DNA of 60,204 bases from CAYVWB01 sp964455395. GTDB taxonomy: Bacteria; Desulfobacterota; Desulfovibrionia; Desulfovibrionales; Desulfovibrionaceae. Location of the stretch: NCBI GenBank assembly GCA_964455395.1, contig CAYVWB010000020.1, forward strand, positions 1 through 60,204, read 5' to 3'. The notes under the pieces are model-generated. The model was not told where the DNA came from, made no database searches, and saw only the letters and a program-made list of their open reading frames with translations. The position numbers and the translations under genes are program-made. Positions 27,779-35,925 of this stretch are shown one piece after another (positions within the stretch are counted from its first letter, which is position 1; every line of letters begins with the position of its first letter).

Positions 27779-28261
27779 CTACTGCGTGTGCGCGCTCAAG
27801 AGCCCCCGCAGCATGCGCAGATGGGAGCGCTCTTCCTCGATACACTGTGTGACGAACTCCTTTTCCGAATCCGGCACCAGCTCCCGCATCTCCATGAAGA
27901 AGAGCAAGGTGTCCTTCTCGAAGGCCATGGCCATGCGTACGGCTGTCTCCAAGTCCTCGGCGTCGCCCATCAGTTTCTCTGCAAGCCCCCCGGTGAAGAG
28001 CGCATGCGAGTTGATGAGGGCTTCGAGGTACATCTCGTATTCCTCGGGGTTGGAGTACGCCGGGATCTCGATCTTTTCCAAGCGGTTCGCCAGCGCTTGG
28101 AAGATGGCTTCGTGTTTCGCTTCCTCGCCCACCATGTACTGGAAGAGCTTCTGCGCTTCCGGAGTCTGGGCGGCGGCGGCCACGCGCTGGTAGAACGCTT
28201 GGCCTTTTCTCTCGATTTCCACAGCGGCGTGCGCCACTTCGTTGGCTTTGAAGAATTGCAT
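27779..28261 (-). CDS. ferritin-like / rubrerythrin-type diiron protein
   Basis: 160 residues forming a four-helix bundle. The ferritin-like carboxylate-bridged diiron ligands are visible: E in AVEIERKGQAFY, ExxH in GEEAKHEAIF, E in AMAFEKDTLLFF and ExxH in IEEERSHLRML. No rubredoxin domain is present, so it is the short ferritin-family/erythrin type, probably involved in peroxide reduction or iron handling. It lies between aor and floxA on the same strand and could protect these O2-sensitive Fe-S and tungsten enzymes. Confidence 0.9.
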   Translation of the reverse strand: MQFFKANEVAHAAVEIERKGQAFYQRVAAAAQTPEAQKLFQYMVGEEAKHEAIFQALANRLEKIEIPAYSNPEEYEMYLEALINSHALFTGGLAEKLMGDAEDLETAVRMAMAFEKDTLLFFMEMRELVPDSEKEFVTQCIEEERSHLRMLRGLLSAHTQ

Positions 28262-28345
28262 ACCAATTCACTCCTGCAATGTGCGACTCTCTCGATATCG
28301 CAGGTAGGATGTTACGGAGGATCGACAATAAATTCAATATGCTTC

Positions 28346-29191
28346 TTAGAGCTCATTGGGTAGGTCCGCCAACTCGGCCGCTGTGAAGACAGGGCCGTCC
28401 ACGCAGACGTATTTCGTCCCGATGTTGCACCGACCGCAGATGCCCACGCCGCATTTCATCCGCTTCTCCAGCGTGGTGACGATCTGCTCGTCCGTGAAGT
28501 TGAGCTTTTTCAGCGCTTGCATGGTGAACTTGATCATGATGGGCGGACCGCACGTCACCGCCACCGTATTTTCCGGCTTGGGCTCCATCTCCAGAAGCAC
28601 GTTGGGGATCAAGCCCACGCTGTGTTCCCAGCCTTCCGCTTCCCGGTCGATGGTCAAGACGGTGTGGAGGTCCTTGCGTTCCAGCCAGTCCGGCAGTTCG
28701 TACTGAAAAGCCATGTCTGCTGGGCTGCGCGCGCCGTAGAGCAGGGAGATGTCCCCGTAGTCCTTGCGGTTGTCCAGCATGAAGAGCAACAGCGTGCGCA
28801 GCGGCGCCATGCCGATGCCCCCGCCAATAAAGACGATGTTTTTCCCTTTCATGGATTCGTAGGGGAAGTGGTTGCCCAGGGGCGCGCGCACGCCCACTTT
28901 GTCTCCGGGGCAGAGCTGGTGGAGCTTGCCGGTCACTTCGCCCACGCGCATCACGCTGAACTGCAGATAGTCCATGCGCGTTGGCGGCGAGTTGATGACG
29001 AAGGTGGATTCGCCCGCGCCGAAGATGGAGAGCTGACCCACCTGCCCGGGTTCGAAGGTGAAAGCCTTCATCTTCTCTTCGTCGTCCAGAGTGACGCGGA
29101 AGGTCTTGATGTTGGGCGTCTCGTCGATGACCTCCTGGACGGTGGCGATGTCCGGGAGGTAGGGATTCTTTTTCGGCATTTCGGTCATCAT
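28346..29191 (-). CDS. floxA: flavin oxidoreductase FloxA, NAD(H)-oxidising FAD/2Fe-2S subunit
   Basis: 281 residues of the ferredoxin-reductase/dihydroorotate dehydrogenase electron-transfer (HydG-like) family. FAD barrel (FEPGQVGQLSIFGAGESTFVINS), NAD-binding part (IVFIGGGIGMAPLRTLLLFML, CGPPIMIKFT), and a C-terminal 2Fe-2S motif (CGVGICGRCNIG with a further Cys in YVCVDG). In the Flox complex it oxidises NADH and passes electrons on through FloxB/C to HdrABC. It is the last gene of the hdrCBA-floxDCBA series, 15 bases behind floxB. Confidence 0.92.
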   Translation of the reverse strand: MMTEMPKKNPYLPDIATVQEVIDETPNIKTFRVTLDDEEKMKAFTFEPGQVGQLSIFGAGESTFVINSPPTRMDYLQFSVMRVGEVTGKLHQLCPGDKVGVRAPLGNHFPYESMKGKNIVFIGGGIGMAPLRTLLLFMLDNRKDYGDISLLYGARSPADMAFQYELPDWLERKDLHTVLTIDREAEGWEHSVGLIPNVLLEMEPKPENTVAVTCGPPIMIKFTMQALKKLNFTDEQIVTTLEKRMKCGVGICGRCNIGTKYVCVDGPVFTAAELADLPNEL

Positions 29192-29206
29192 GACGGGCTT
29201 TCCTTC

Positions 29207-30511
29207 TTACTCGGCCTTGGCGGGGCTGGCGGCCACGGCTTTTTGGACGATCTCGCGGATATCCACGCTCACGGGGCAGCTCTTCACGCACCGTCCGCAC
29301 CCGCAGCAAGCGATAACGCCCTCGTGCAAGGTGGGGTAGTAGCTGAACTTGTGCCCCACCCGATTCTTCAGCCGGTGGGCTTTGGTGGGCCGGGGGTTGT
29401 GGCCGCTGCCTTCCAGGGTGAAGAGGTGGGACATGCAGTTGTCCCAGCTGCGGATGCGCAATCCTTGGCCGCCGCAAGTTTCGTCCGTGATGTTGAAGCA
29501 GTAGCAGGTGGGGCAGAGGTAGGTGCACGCCCCGCAGCTGATGCATTTGGACGAGACGTCCACCCAGAAGCCGTCGTCGCCCATCTCGTCGAAGAGCGCG
29601 AGCAGTTTTTCGGGGGCGTCGCTGATGTCCGGGCCGTCGCCCATCTCGCTCAGGGCTGTTTCCTGGGTCTGCGCGGCGGCTTTGGCTTGGGCGTCCGTGG
29701 CGTCTTGCAGCAAGCCGGACTGCAGCAGGTCTGCGCCTTTCTCCGTCACGGCTTGGAGTGTGAAGCCGCCTTCCACGGGGGTGGCGAGCACGTCGGAGCC
29801 GAAGGTGTCTGCCGGACCCGAGCCTACCCAGTGGCAGAAGCAGGTATTGTCCGTCTCTTCGCAGACCATGGAGATGAAGGCTGTGGCTTGACGACGCGCG
29901 ATGTAGTAGGTGTCTTGCACCTCGTCGGAGTCGTAGACGCGGTCGAAGACGGTGAAGCCTCTGGCGTCGCAGGGCCGGCCCCCGAAGACCACGGTGGGGT
30001 CCGGGTGGATGGTGGGTTCGATCTGGACGTCCACTTGACCGGGTTCGTCTTCGCCTTTGCGGTACTGGAACTTGACGATGGGTTCGCTGGCCGGGAAGAC
30101 GGCGGCTTTGGGCGGTTGGGTGGCTTGGCGATCCAGCACCATGGTCCCTTCGGCGTCGTAGGGCCGGAACATGACGGCGTCGCCATCCTGAGTGGGGACG
30201 AGCACGCGCTGGGAGCCGGCGAGCTCCGCCAGCCATGCGGGCAGGTCCTTTTCCGCGAGGAACCTGGGCGCGGACCCGGCGAGGAATTCGGGGCCGCGGG
30301 CTTCTTGCTGCGCCTTCACGGGGGCGTCCTTGGGAGCCGCAGCCTTGGGGGCGGCTGCGGGTTTGGCGTCCGGTTTTACTTGCGGTTCCGGCTGGGCTTC
30401 GGCAGCCTTGGGCGCGGCGGCTGCTTGCGTTTCCGCGTTGGCGGCCGGTTTCTTGGCTGCGGATTTCTTGGCCGCGGCTTTCTTGGCGGTGGTTTTGGCT
30501 TTGGCGCACAT
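29207..30511 (-). CDS. floxB: FloxB, 4Fe-4S electron-transfer subunit with Ala/Lys/Pro-rich N-terminal extension
   Basis: 434 residues. Residues about 76-434 match the HydB-like 4Fe-4S dicluster protein family (sulfhydrogenase beta/anaerobic sulfite reductase A type). Clusters: CISCGACTYLCPTCYC near 325 and CCGCGRCVKSCP near 410. Residues 2-75 are unusual: tandem AAKK/AAPK motifs like histone H1 or a flexible linker (TTAKKAAAKKSAAKKPAA), then Pro/Gln. The ATG at 30511 lies just before it; an internal start beyond the tail is possible, but no convincing alternative start was found. It is three bases behind floxC. Confidence 0.9.
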   Translation of the reverse strand: MCAKAKTTAKKAAAKKSAAKKPAANAETQAAAAPKAAEAQPEPQVKPDAKPAAAPKAAAPKDAPVKAQQEARGPEFLAGSAPRFLAEKDLPAWLAELAGSQRVLVPTQDGDAVMFRPYDAEGTMVLDRQATQPPKAAVFPASEPIVKFQYRKGEDEPGQVDVQIEPTIHPDPTVVFGGRPCDARGFTVFDRVYDSDEVQDTYYIARRQATAFISMVCEETDNTCFCHWVGSGPADTFGSDVLATPVEGGFTLQAVTEKGADLLQSGLLQDATDAQAKAAAQTQETALSEMGDGPDISDAPEKLLALFDEMGDDGFWVDVSSKCISCGACTYLCPTCYCFNITDETCGGQGLRIRSWDNCMSHLFTLEGSGHNPRPTKAHRLKNRVGHKFSYYPTLHEGVIACCGCGRCVKSCPVSVDIREIVQKAVAASPAKAE

Positions 30512-30514
30512 GGT

Positions 30515-31451
30515 CTACCACCCCCTCTCGTTGATGGTTTCTTCGTCCACCTTGAAGGAGAGCAGCGGGGGTTTGGCGTCCGGGTCCAGGCCCGCCTGGT
30601 AGTCGAAGAGGTCTTTCACTTCCTTGTTGAGTTTCTTCTTCATGGCGACGAGGGGAATGTCCACGGGGCAAGCGCGCTGGCATTCGCCGCATTCGGTGCA
30701 GCGGCCGGCGAGGTGCAGAGCGTGGANNNNNNNNNNGGCGTTGGGAGAGCCAGTGCGGATCGCGGCTTTGCGCCACGCAGTAGTCGCGGCAGACGCACAT
30801 GGGGCAGGCGTTGCGGCACGCGTAGCAGCGGATGCAGCGCTCCATCTCGTCTTCCCAGAAGGCCATGCGTTCGGCCGGCGTCTTGGCTTCGAAGGCTTCC
30901 ACGTCCGCGTACACGGCGTCGGGGTTGGCGCTGGGGGGCAGCTCTTCACCGATGAAGACGTCGCTCATGACAGCGTTGTGGAATTGGCACACGCCGCATT
31001 TGTCAGCGGCCACGTCGGTGAGTTTCAAATCGTGCGATTGCCGGGCGGTCTTGACGACGAGGCTGTCGCCTTGGACTTCCACGTCCTTGACGCGGCCCAG
31101 GTCGCCCACCACGCGACGCACCTTGGCAAGGTCGATGACGCCGGCGCACGGCATGCCGAAAACCACCACTTCCTCGCGGTTGAGCAGGCCTTCCTGCAGC
31201 AGCTCCACCACGGAGCGGCTGTCGCAGCCCTTCACCACCACGCCCACTTTCTTGCCTTTGTAGCCGGTCAGGTAGGTGGCGGTGTTGTGGATGTTCAAGG
31301 GCCCCCAGAGGAGCTCGTCCACGTCCGCTTCCGTCTTCATGAAGATGGGCGTGGCGTGGAGGGGGTCGTAGCCCTGGCCCCATCCGATGACCAGGTCCAG
31401 CTCCGGAAGCCGTTCCTTGATGGCGGCTTTGAGTTCGTCTAGCTGAGACAC
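30515..31451 (-). CDS. floxC: FloxC, FrhB-like/ferredoxin-domain subunit (interrupted by an assembly gap)
   Basis: Starts at GTG 31451 (MSQLDELKAAI when initiated), with AGGAGG seven bases upstream. The N-terminal part resembles the coenzyme F420 hydrogenase beta-subunit family (GVVVKGCDSRSVVELLQEG, FGMPCAGVIDLAKV). Ferredoxin clusters follow: RCIRCYACRNACPMCVCRDYC and, beyond the gap, RCTECGECQRACPVDIP. Ten Ns at 30727-30736 lie between them and the two sides are in different frames, so a short piece is missing and the gene is probably intact in the organism. It links FloxD/HdrA to FloxA/B. Not a pseudogene on this evidence. Confidence 0.85.
30727..30736. other. assembly gap (10 N)
   Basis: Ten undetermined bases inside floxC. 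Ten is a nominal gap length, and the reading frame shift across it shows the true size is different. Confidence 0.99.
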
Positions 31452-31479
31452 GTTCGTCCTCCTGATGAAACGCGGGGGC

Positions 31480-31944
31480 TCAGGCCGCCGCTTCCGCGAA
31501 TTGCTTGGCCAACGCTTCGGCCGGCACGCCGAAGGGCTTGGCCGGCCCCATGGCGTGGACTTCGTCCGTGAACGTGGAGACCACTTTCTGCCAGCGCTGG
31601 CCTTCCGAAGCCGAGACCCACGTGTATGCGAACCGGCCCGGCTCCACCCCCACGAAGGGCAAGAAGCGCAGCAGCACCTCCAGCCGGCGGCGGGCGTAGA
31701 AGTTGCCTTCGGCGTAGTGGCAGTCACGCGGGTGGCAGCCGGAGACCAGCACCCCGTCCGCGCCGTTCATGAACGTCTTTACGATGAACAGCGGATCGAT
31801 GCGGCCCGAGCAAGGCACCCGGATGATGCGCAGGTCCGTGGGCTGGTTGAACCGACCCACGCCGGCGGTGTCTGCGCCCCCGTAGGAGCACCAGTTGCAC
31901 AGGAAGCCGACTATTCGAAGTTCTCTTCCAGCAAGGGGGGGCAT
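31480..31944 (-). CDS. floxD: FloxD, MvhD-like delta subunit
   Basis: 154 residues of the methyl-viologen-reducing hydrogenase delta (MvhD) family: GFLCNWCSYGGADTAG near the N-terminus, then VPCSGRIDPLFIVKTF and VSGCHPRDCHYAEGN, which bind a 2Fe-2S cluster. It connects the electron-input module to the HdrA flavin, where bifurcation takes place. The start overlaps the hdrA end by 34 bases, so translation is coupled. Confidence 0.92.
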   Translation of the reverse strand: MPPLAGRELRIVGFLCNWCSYGGADTAGVGRFNQPTDLRIIRVPCSGRIDPLFIVKTFMNGADGVLVSGCHPRDCHYAEGNFYARRRLEVLLRFLPFVGVEPGRFAYTWVSASEGQRWQKVVSTFTDEVHAMGPAKPFGVPAEALAKQFAEAAA

Positions 31945-33890
31945 AGCGTGTTGACCTCCGCGAGGATCTGGTTGTCAGTGAAGTGTTGCAGCTGGATGGC
32001 GCCTTGCGGGCACGTGGAGGTGCAGATGCCGCAGCCTTGGCAGATGGTCTCGATGACTTCCGCTTTGGGCTGGCCGCGGAAGTCGATCTCCTTGATGGCG
32101 CCGAAGGGACACGTGCTGATGCATTTGCCGCAGCCGATGCACCGTTGCATGTTCACCAGCGAGATCTGCGGATCGCTCTCCAGTTGATCCTTGGAGAAGA
32201 GCGCGAGCACCTTGGCCGCCGCCGCAGAGCCTTGGCCCACGGAGGAGGGGATGTCCTTCGGCCCCTGGCACGAGCCCGCCAGGTAGACGCCGGCGGTGTT
32301 CGTCTCCACAGGTTTCAGCTTGGGGTGGCTCTCCATGTAGAAACCGTACGTATCATAGGAGATACGCAGCTTCTCCGCCAGTTCCGAAGCGCCTTTGGCG
32401 GCTTCCGCGCCCACGGCCAGCACCACCAGGTCCGCTTCCACCTCCACGGTGGCCCCGGTGAGGGTGTCTGCGCCCCGGACCATCACCTTGTCCCCTCGTT
32501 GGTAGACTTGGGAGACGCGACCGCGGATGTAGCGCGCGCCGTATTCTTCCATGGCGCGGCGGGTGAACTCGTCGTACATCTTCCCGGGGGAGCGAATGTC
32601 CATGTAGAAGACGAAGGACTGCGAGTCCGGGATGTGGTCTTTGGTGAGGATGGCTTGCTTGGCTGTGTACATGCAGCAGAAGCCGGAGCAGTAGGGCCGA
32701 CCCACGGACTTGTCCCGCGAGCCCACGCACTGGATGAAGACCACGTTGCGGGGCTCTTCTCCGGTGGAAGGCCGCTTCACGTGCCCGCCGGTGGGGCCGG
32801 AAGCGGAGAGCATGCGCTCGTACTGCATGGAGGTGATGACGTCCGGGATGGCGCCGCCGCCATACTCCGTGTAGATGCTGTGGTCGAAGAGGTCGTAACC
32901 GGTGGCGGCAACGATGGCGCCCACGCTCTCTTCCACGATCTCGTCCGCCATGTCGTACTGGATGGCGTTCACGGGGCAGACCTTGGCGCAGATGCCGCAC
33001 TTGTCCTTCAGCAGCTTCAGACAGGTCGCCGGGTTGATGGAGGCCTTCTTGGGAATGGCTTGGGGGAAGGGGATGTTGATGGAGGTGGTGGGTCCGATGA
33101 ATTCGTTGAAGGCGTCGGGCGTCTTCTTGCTGGGGCACTTCTCCATGCACAGGCCGCAGCCGGTGCAGGCGTCCCAGTCCACGTAGGTGGTCTTCTTCTT
33201 GACCTTGACGTTGAAGTTGCCCACGTACCCGCCTATCTCGTCCACTTCAGCGTGCGCGTAGAGCGTGATGTTGGGGTGTTGCGCCACGTCCACCATCTTG
33301 GGACCGAGGATGCAGCTGGAGCAGTCCACGGTGGGGAAGGTCTTGTCCAGCTTGGCCATCTTGCCGCCGATGGAGGTGGTTTTCTCCACCAGAACGACGT
33401 CGAGGCCGCCGTCAGCGCAATCCAGGGCCGCCTGGATGCCAGCCACGCCCCCGCCGATGACCATCACCCGCTTGTTGATGTCGAACTTCTTGGGGAACAG
33501 GGGCCGGTCCTCGCGCAGCTTGGAGACGGCCATGCCCACCAAGTCGATGGCTTTGTTGGTGTTGGCGTCCTTGTCCTTGCCAATCCACGAGACGTGCTCG
33601 CGGATGTTGGCCATCTCGAACATGTAGCGGTTCAAGCCGGCGCGCTCCACAGTGCGGCGGAAGGTGGGCTCGTGCATGCGGGGGGTGCAGCTGGCCACCA
33701 CAACGCCGTCCAGCTTGTTGGCTTGGATGGCTTCGATGATGCCTTCCTGGCCGGGCTCGGAGCAGGCGTACATGGTGTCGGACGCGAAGACCACGTCCGG
33801 CATGCGCTTGGCGGCTTCAGACACTTGGACAGGGTCCACGGTGCCGGCGATGTTGGAGCCGCAGTGGCAGATGAAGACTCCGATTTTCAT
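31911..33890 (-). CDS. hdrA: HdrA, FAD- and Fe-S-containing heterodisulfide reductase-like subunit
   Basis: 659 residues. FAD motif VMVIGGGVAGIQAALDCADG near residue 145; cluster motifs CTGCGLCMEKCP (about 240), CGICAKVCP (about 295), CIGCGKCISTCP (about 585) and CQGCGICTSTCP (about 620); the HdrA-specific VDCSSCILGPKM also occurs. HdrA carries the flavin that bifurcates electrons to low-potential ferredoxin and to HdrBC. ATG 33890 (MKIGVFICHCG) has AAGGAG upstream. Positioned between hdrB and floxD. Confidence 0.95.
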   Translation of the reverse strand: MKIGVFICHCGSNIAGTVDPVQVSEAAKRMPDVVFASDTMYACSEPGQEGIIEAIQANKLDGVVVASCTPRMHEPTFRRTVERAGLNRYMFEMANIREHVSWIGKDKDANTNKAIDLVGMAVSKLREDRPLFPKKFDINKRVMVIGGGVAGIQAALDCADGGLDVVLVEKTTSIGGKMAKLDKTFPTVDCSSCILGPKMVDVAQHPNITLYAHAEVDEIGGYVGNFNVKVKKKTTYVDWDACTGCGLCMEKCPSKKTPDAFNEFIGPTTSINIPFPQAIPKKASINPATCLKLLKDKCGICAKVCPVNAIQYDMADEIVEESVGAIVAATGYDLFDHSIYTEYGGGAIPDVITSMQYERMLSASGPTGGHVKRPSTGEEPRNVVFIQCVGSRDKSVGRPYCSGFCCMYTAKQAILTKDHIPDSQSFVFYMDIRSPGKMYDEFTRRAMEEYGARYIRGRVSQVYQRGDKVMVRGADTLTGATVEVEADLVVLAVGAEAAKGASELAEKLRISYDTYGFYMESHPKLKPVETNTAGVYLAGSCQGPKDIPSSVGQGSAAAAKVLALFSKDQLESDPQISLVNMQRCIGCGKCISTCPFGAIKEIDFRGQPKAEVIETICQGCGICTSTCPQGAIQLQHFTDNQILAEVNTLCPPLLEENFE

Positions 33891-33952
33891 GGGGAATGAC
33901 TCCTTGGCTCGGGGCTGTGGCGGCCCCGTTGGCGTCTTGTGCGTCTGTATGG

Positions 33953-34849
33953 CTACGCTGGGGCGGCGGCCGCGGCCTCCGCTTCGCGCAGGACTTTCTT
34001 CGGGCTCACGGAAAGTTTGTCCAGGCCCAGCTTGTCTTCGCTCACGCCCAAAGCCAGCCCGATGAGCTGGGTGTAGTAGAAGATGGGCATGTCGTACCGA
34101 GCGCGGGTGGCTGCGTTGATCTGTCCTTGCCGCAAGTCCAGATTCATCTGACAGAGCGGACACGCCGTGGCCATGGCCATGGCGCCTTCGAGTTGCGCAA
34201 GATTCAAAAGCCGACCCGAGAGCGTGGTGACCACTTCCTTCTGCGCGATGCCGTGTGAAGCGCCGCAGCACTCCACCTTCAGTCCGTACGGGACGACCTC
34301 CGCGCCGAGCGCCTTGAGTATCTCATCCATGGCGACGGGGTTTTCAGGGTCGTCGAACTGCATCACATCCGGCGGCCGGTTCATGATGCATCCATAATAG
34401 GGCGCAAGCTTCAGACCCTTCAGCGGACGCAACACCTTCTGCTTGATGACTTCGGGGCCCACGTCCTCGTAGATGACTTGCAGCACGGACTTCACTTCCA
34501 CCGTGTTCTGCACGGGTGTGTCCAGCAGGGTGTTCACCTCGTCCTTGAAGGCGGGTTTCTCCATGCGATGCGCAGCGGTCTTCAAGTTGGTGAGGCAGCT
34601 GGGGCACGGTGTCACGAGGGTGTCGAAGCCCATCTTCTCCGCGATGCCGAGGTTGCGGCCCGAGAGCGCGGCGGAGAGGGTGTGGTCCACCGTGTGCGCC
34701 GGCGTGGAGCCGCAGCAGCTCCAGTCCTCCAGCTCCATAAGAGTGATCCCCAGGGCTTCACAGATGGCCCGCGTGGAGCTTTCGTATTCCATGGACGTGC
34801 CCAAGCCGGAGCAGCCGGGGTAGTAGCCGTAGGTCTTGGTCGGGCTCAT
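33953..34849 (-). CDS. hdrB: HdrB, CCG-domain heterodisulfide reductase-like subunit
   Basis: 298 residues with two Cys-rich CCG modules: DWSCCGSTPAH with upstream YYPGCSGLG, and VECCGASHG with PYYGCIMNRPP. These hold the non-cubane 4Fe-4S clusters that reduce disulfides; in sulfate reducers the acceptor is thought to be DsrC rather than CoM-S-S-CoB. The start overlaps the hdrC stop in an ATGA arrangement (34846-34849). Confidence 0.95.
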   Translation of the reverse strand: MSPTKTYGYYPGCSGLGTSMEYESSTRAICEALGITLMELEDWSCCGSTPAHTVDHTLSAALSGRNLGIAEKMGFDTLVTPCPSCLTNLKTAAHRMEKPAFKDEVNTLLDTPVQNTVEVKSVLQVIYEDVGPEVIKQKVLRPLKGLKLAPYYGCIMNRPPDVMQFDDPENPVAMDEILKALGAEVVPYGLKVECCGASHGIAQKEVVTTLSGRLLNLAQLEGAMAMATACPLCQMNLDLRQGQINAATRARYDMPIFYYTQLIGLALGVSEDKLGLDKLSVSPKKVLREAEAAAAAPA

Positions 34850-35406
34850 TGGCGCTTGGCCTCCTCGAAGCGTTGGAAAATCTTGGCGACTTCGTCGCGG
34901 CCTTGGATCTGGTGCGGTTTGAAGGAGAGCTTGCCTTTGGGCAGGACCTTGGGACCGAGGTCCGCGTCCGTCCAGAACCGGAACGTCTTGGTGACGTAGT
35001 TGGCGAGCAGCCCCATCTCGAAGACGCGCCCGTGTTTCTCCACGGAAGCGAGGAAAGCGTCCACGAAGGACTTCACGGAGGGGACGGCGACGCGGTTTTC
35101 CCGGCGCGCCATGTGCCGGAGGACGTCCATGATGCGCGCGACGTCGATTTCGTTGGGGCAGCGGGTGGTGCAGGATTCGCACGTGGCGCAGATCCAGATG
35201 GACTTGCAGTTGAGCACCTTGTCCTTCTGGCCGGCTTGCACCAGGCGCATGATCTGGCTGACGGAGATGTCGTAGAACGCGTTGTAGGGGCAGCCGGCGG
35301 TGCAGTTGCCGCATTGATAGCAGAGCTTGACGTTCTGCTCGCTTTCTTCCTCCACCGCGGCGATGAACTCGGGGTCGTAGGAGCTGGTGATGTTGATGAC
35401 GTCCAT
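34846..35406 (-). CDS. hdrC: HdrC, 4Fe-4S ferredoxin-like heterodisulfide reductase subunit
   Basis: 186 residues with two 4Fe-4S motifs, CYQCGNCTAGCP near residue 30 and CATCESCTTRCP near residue 75. It relays electrons from HdrA to HdrB. First gene of the hdrCBA-floxDCBA unit. The 519-base region upstream holds its presumed promoter and a Rex-like site. Confidence 0.94.
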   Translation of the reverse strand: MDVINITSSYDPEFIAAVEEESEQNVKLCYQCGNCTAGCPYNAFYDISVSQIMRLVQAGQKDKVLNCKSIWICATCESCTTRCPNEIDVARIMDVLRHMARRENRVAVPSVKSFVDAFLASVEKHGRVFEMGLLANYVTKTFRFWTDADLGPKVLPKGKLSFKPHQIQGRDEVAKIFQRFEEAKRQ

Positions 35407-35638
35407 AATCCGAGCAATCCTCAGGGTTTCAGGGGGCGCTGCCCCCCATGGTGTGGCGTCGTGTGGCGTCCTGTGAAGTGGTTCGGCGCGTCACGGCTTC
35501 CCGGTCGGCGTCCCCCCGGCTTTGCGCGTCTCATGCAGACGACACGCCCTGCGGACCGGGGCGGAGTGACGACGGAGCGAGCGCGCTCGTGATGCGTTCA
35601 AAAGGCGTTTCCCCCACGTCGTGGCGTGGAATACTGGG

Positions 35639-35667
35639 TATGTAGTGATCGGGTTGCGTGTTGTCCA
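35639..35667 (-). promoter_or_regulatory. putative hdr-flox promoter
   Basis: TGGACA (-35), a 17-base spacer and TACATA (-10) on the minus strand. This predicts a leader of about 225 bases before hdrC. A Rex-like operator begins four bases upstream of the -35. Confidence 0.4.
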
Positions 35668-35670
35668 GGC

Positions 35671-35688
35671 TTGTTATTTATTTCACGT
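35671..35688. promoter_or_regulatory. Rex-like redox operator
   Basis: TTGTTATTTATTTCACGT fits the Rex consensus TTGTKAA-N4-TTMACAA in most half-site positions (TTGTTA on one side, TTCAC on the other). Rex is the NADH/NAD+-sensing repressor of fermentation and energy genes, which suits an NADH-oxidising complex. It is an AT-rich island in GC-rich DNA. Confidence 0.45.
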
Positions 35689-35876
35689 GCGTTTTGCGTA
35701 TACGACCCCCTGGGGGGATGCGGCGTGTGCTGCGCGGCTCGTCGTCTGTTGGGGTGACCCGGACCGTGGCGCCCCTGACGCCCCTGGCGAAGGGGGGCCA
35801 GCCTAGGGGGGAGCCTCCGGGGGGGGGAGCCTCCGAAAGAGTCCGGAAGGGCTGTTGCCTGACCATGGACGCGACC

Positions 35877-35906
35877 CCGGGGAAAGTCGGCCACGACCTT
35901 CCCCGG
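35877..35906 (-). terminator. stem-loop downstream of adh1
   Basis: Two 13-base arms (CCGGGGAAAGTCG and CGACCTTCCCCGG) with one mismatch and a 4-base loop, 20 bases past the adh1 stop. No T-tract follows. Confidence 0.5.
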
Positions 35907-35925
35907 AGCGCGTTTTGTGGAGGAG

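Larger units (their letters stand above)
35407..35925. other. adh1-hdrC intergenic region
   Basis: It contains the hdr promoter candidate, a Rex-like operator and the adh1 downstream hairpin described separately. The rest includes runs of G near 35785-35828 and a GC-rich leader of about 225 bases. No ORF with coding character was seen. Confidence 0.6.

Noticed and set aside
28517..30955. Long plus-strand open frame opposite flox genes
   Set aside because: Antisense shadow of floxA/B/C; no domain, and it crosses the assembly gap.
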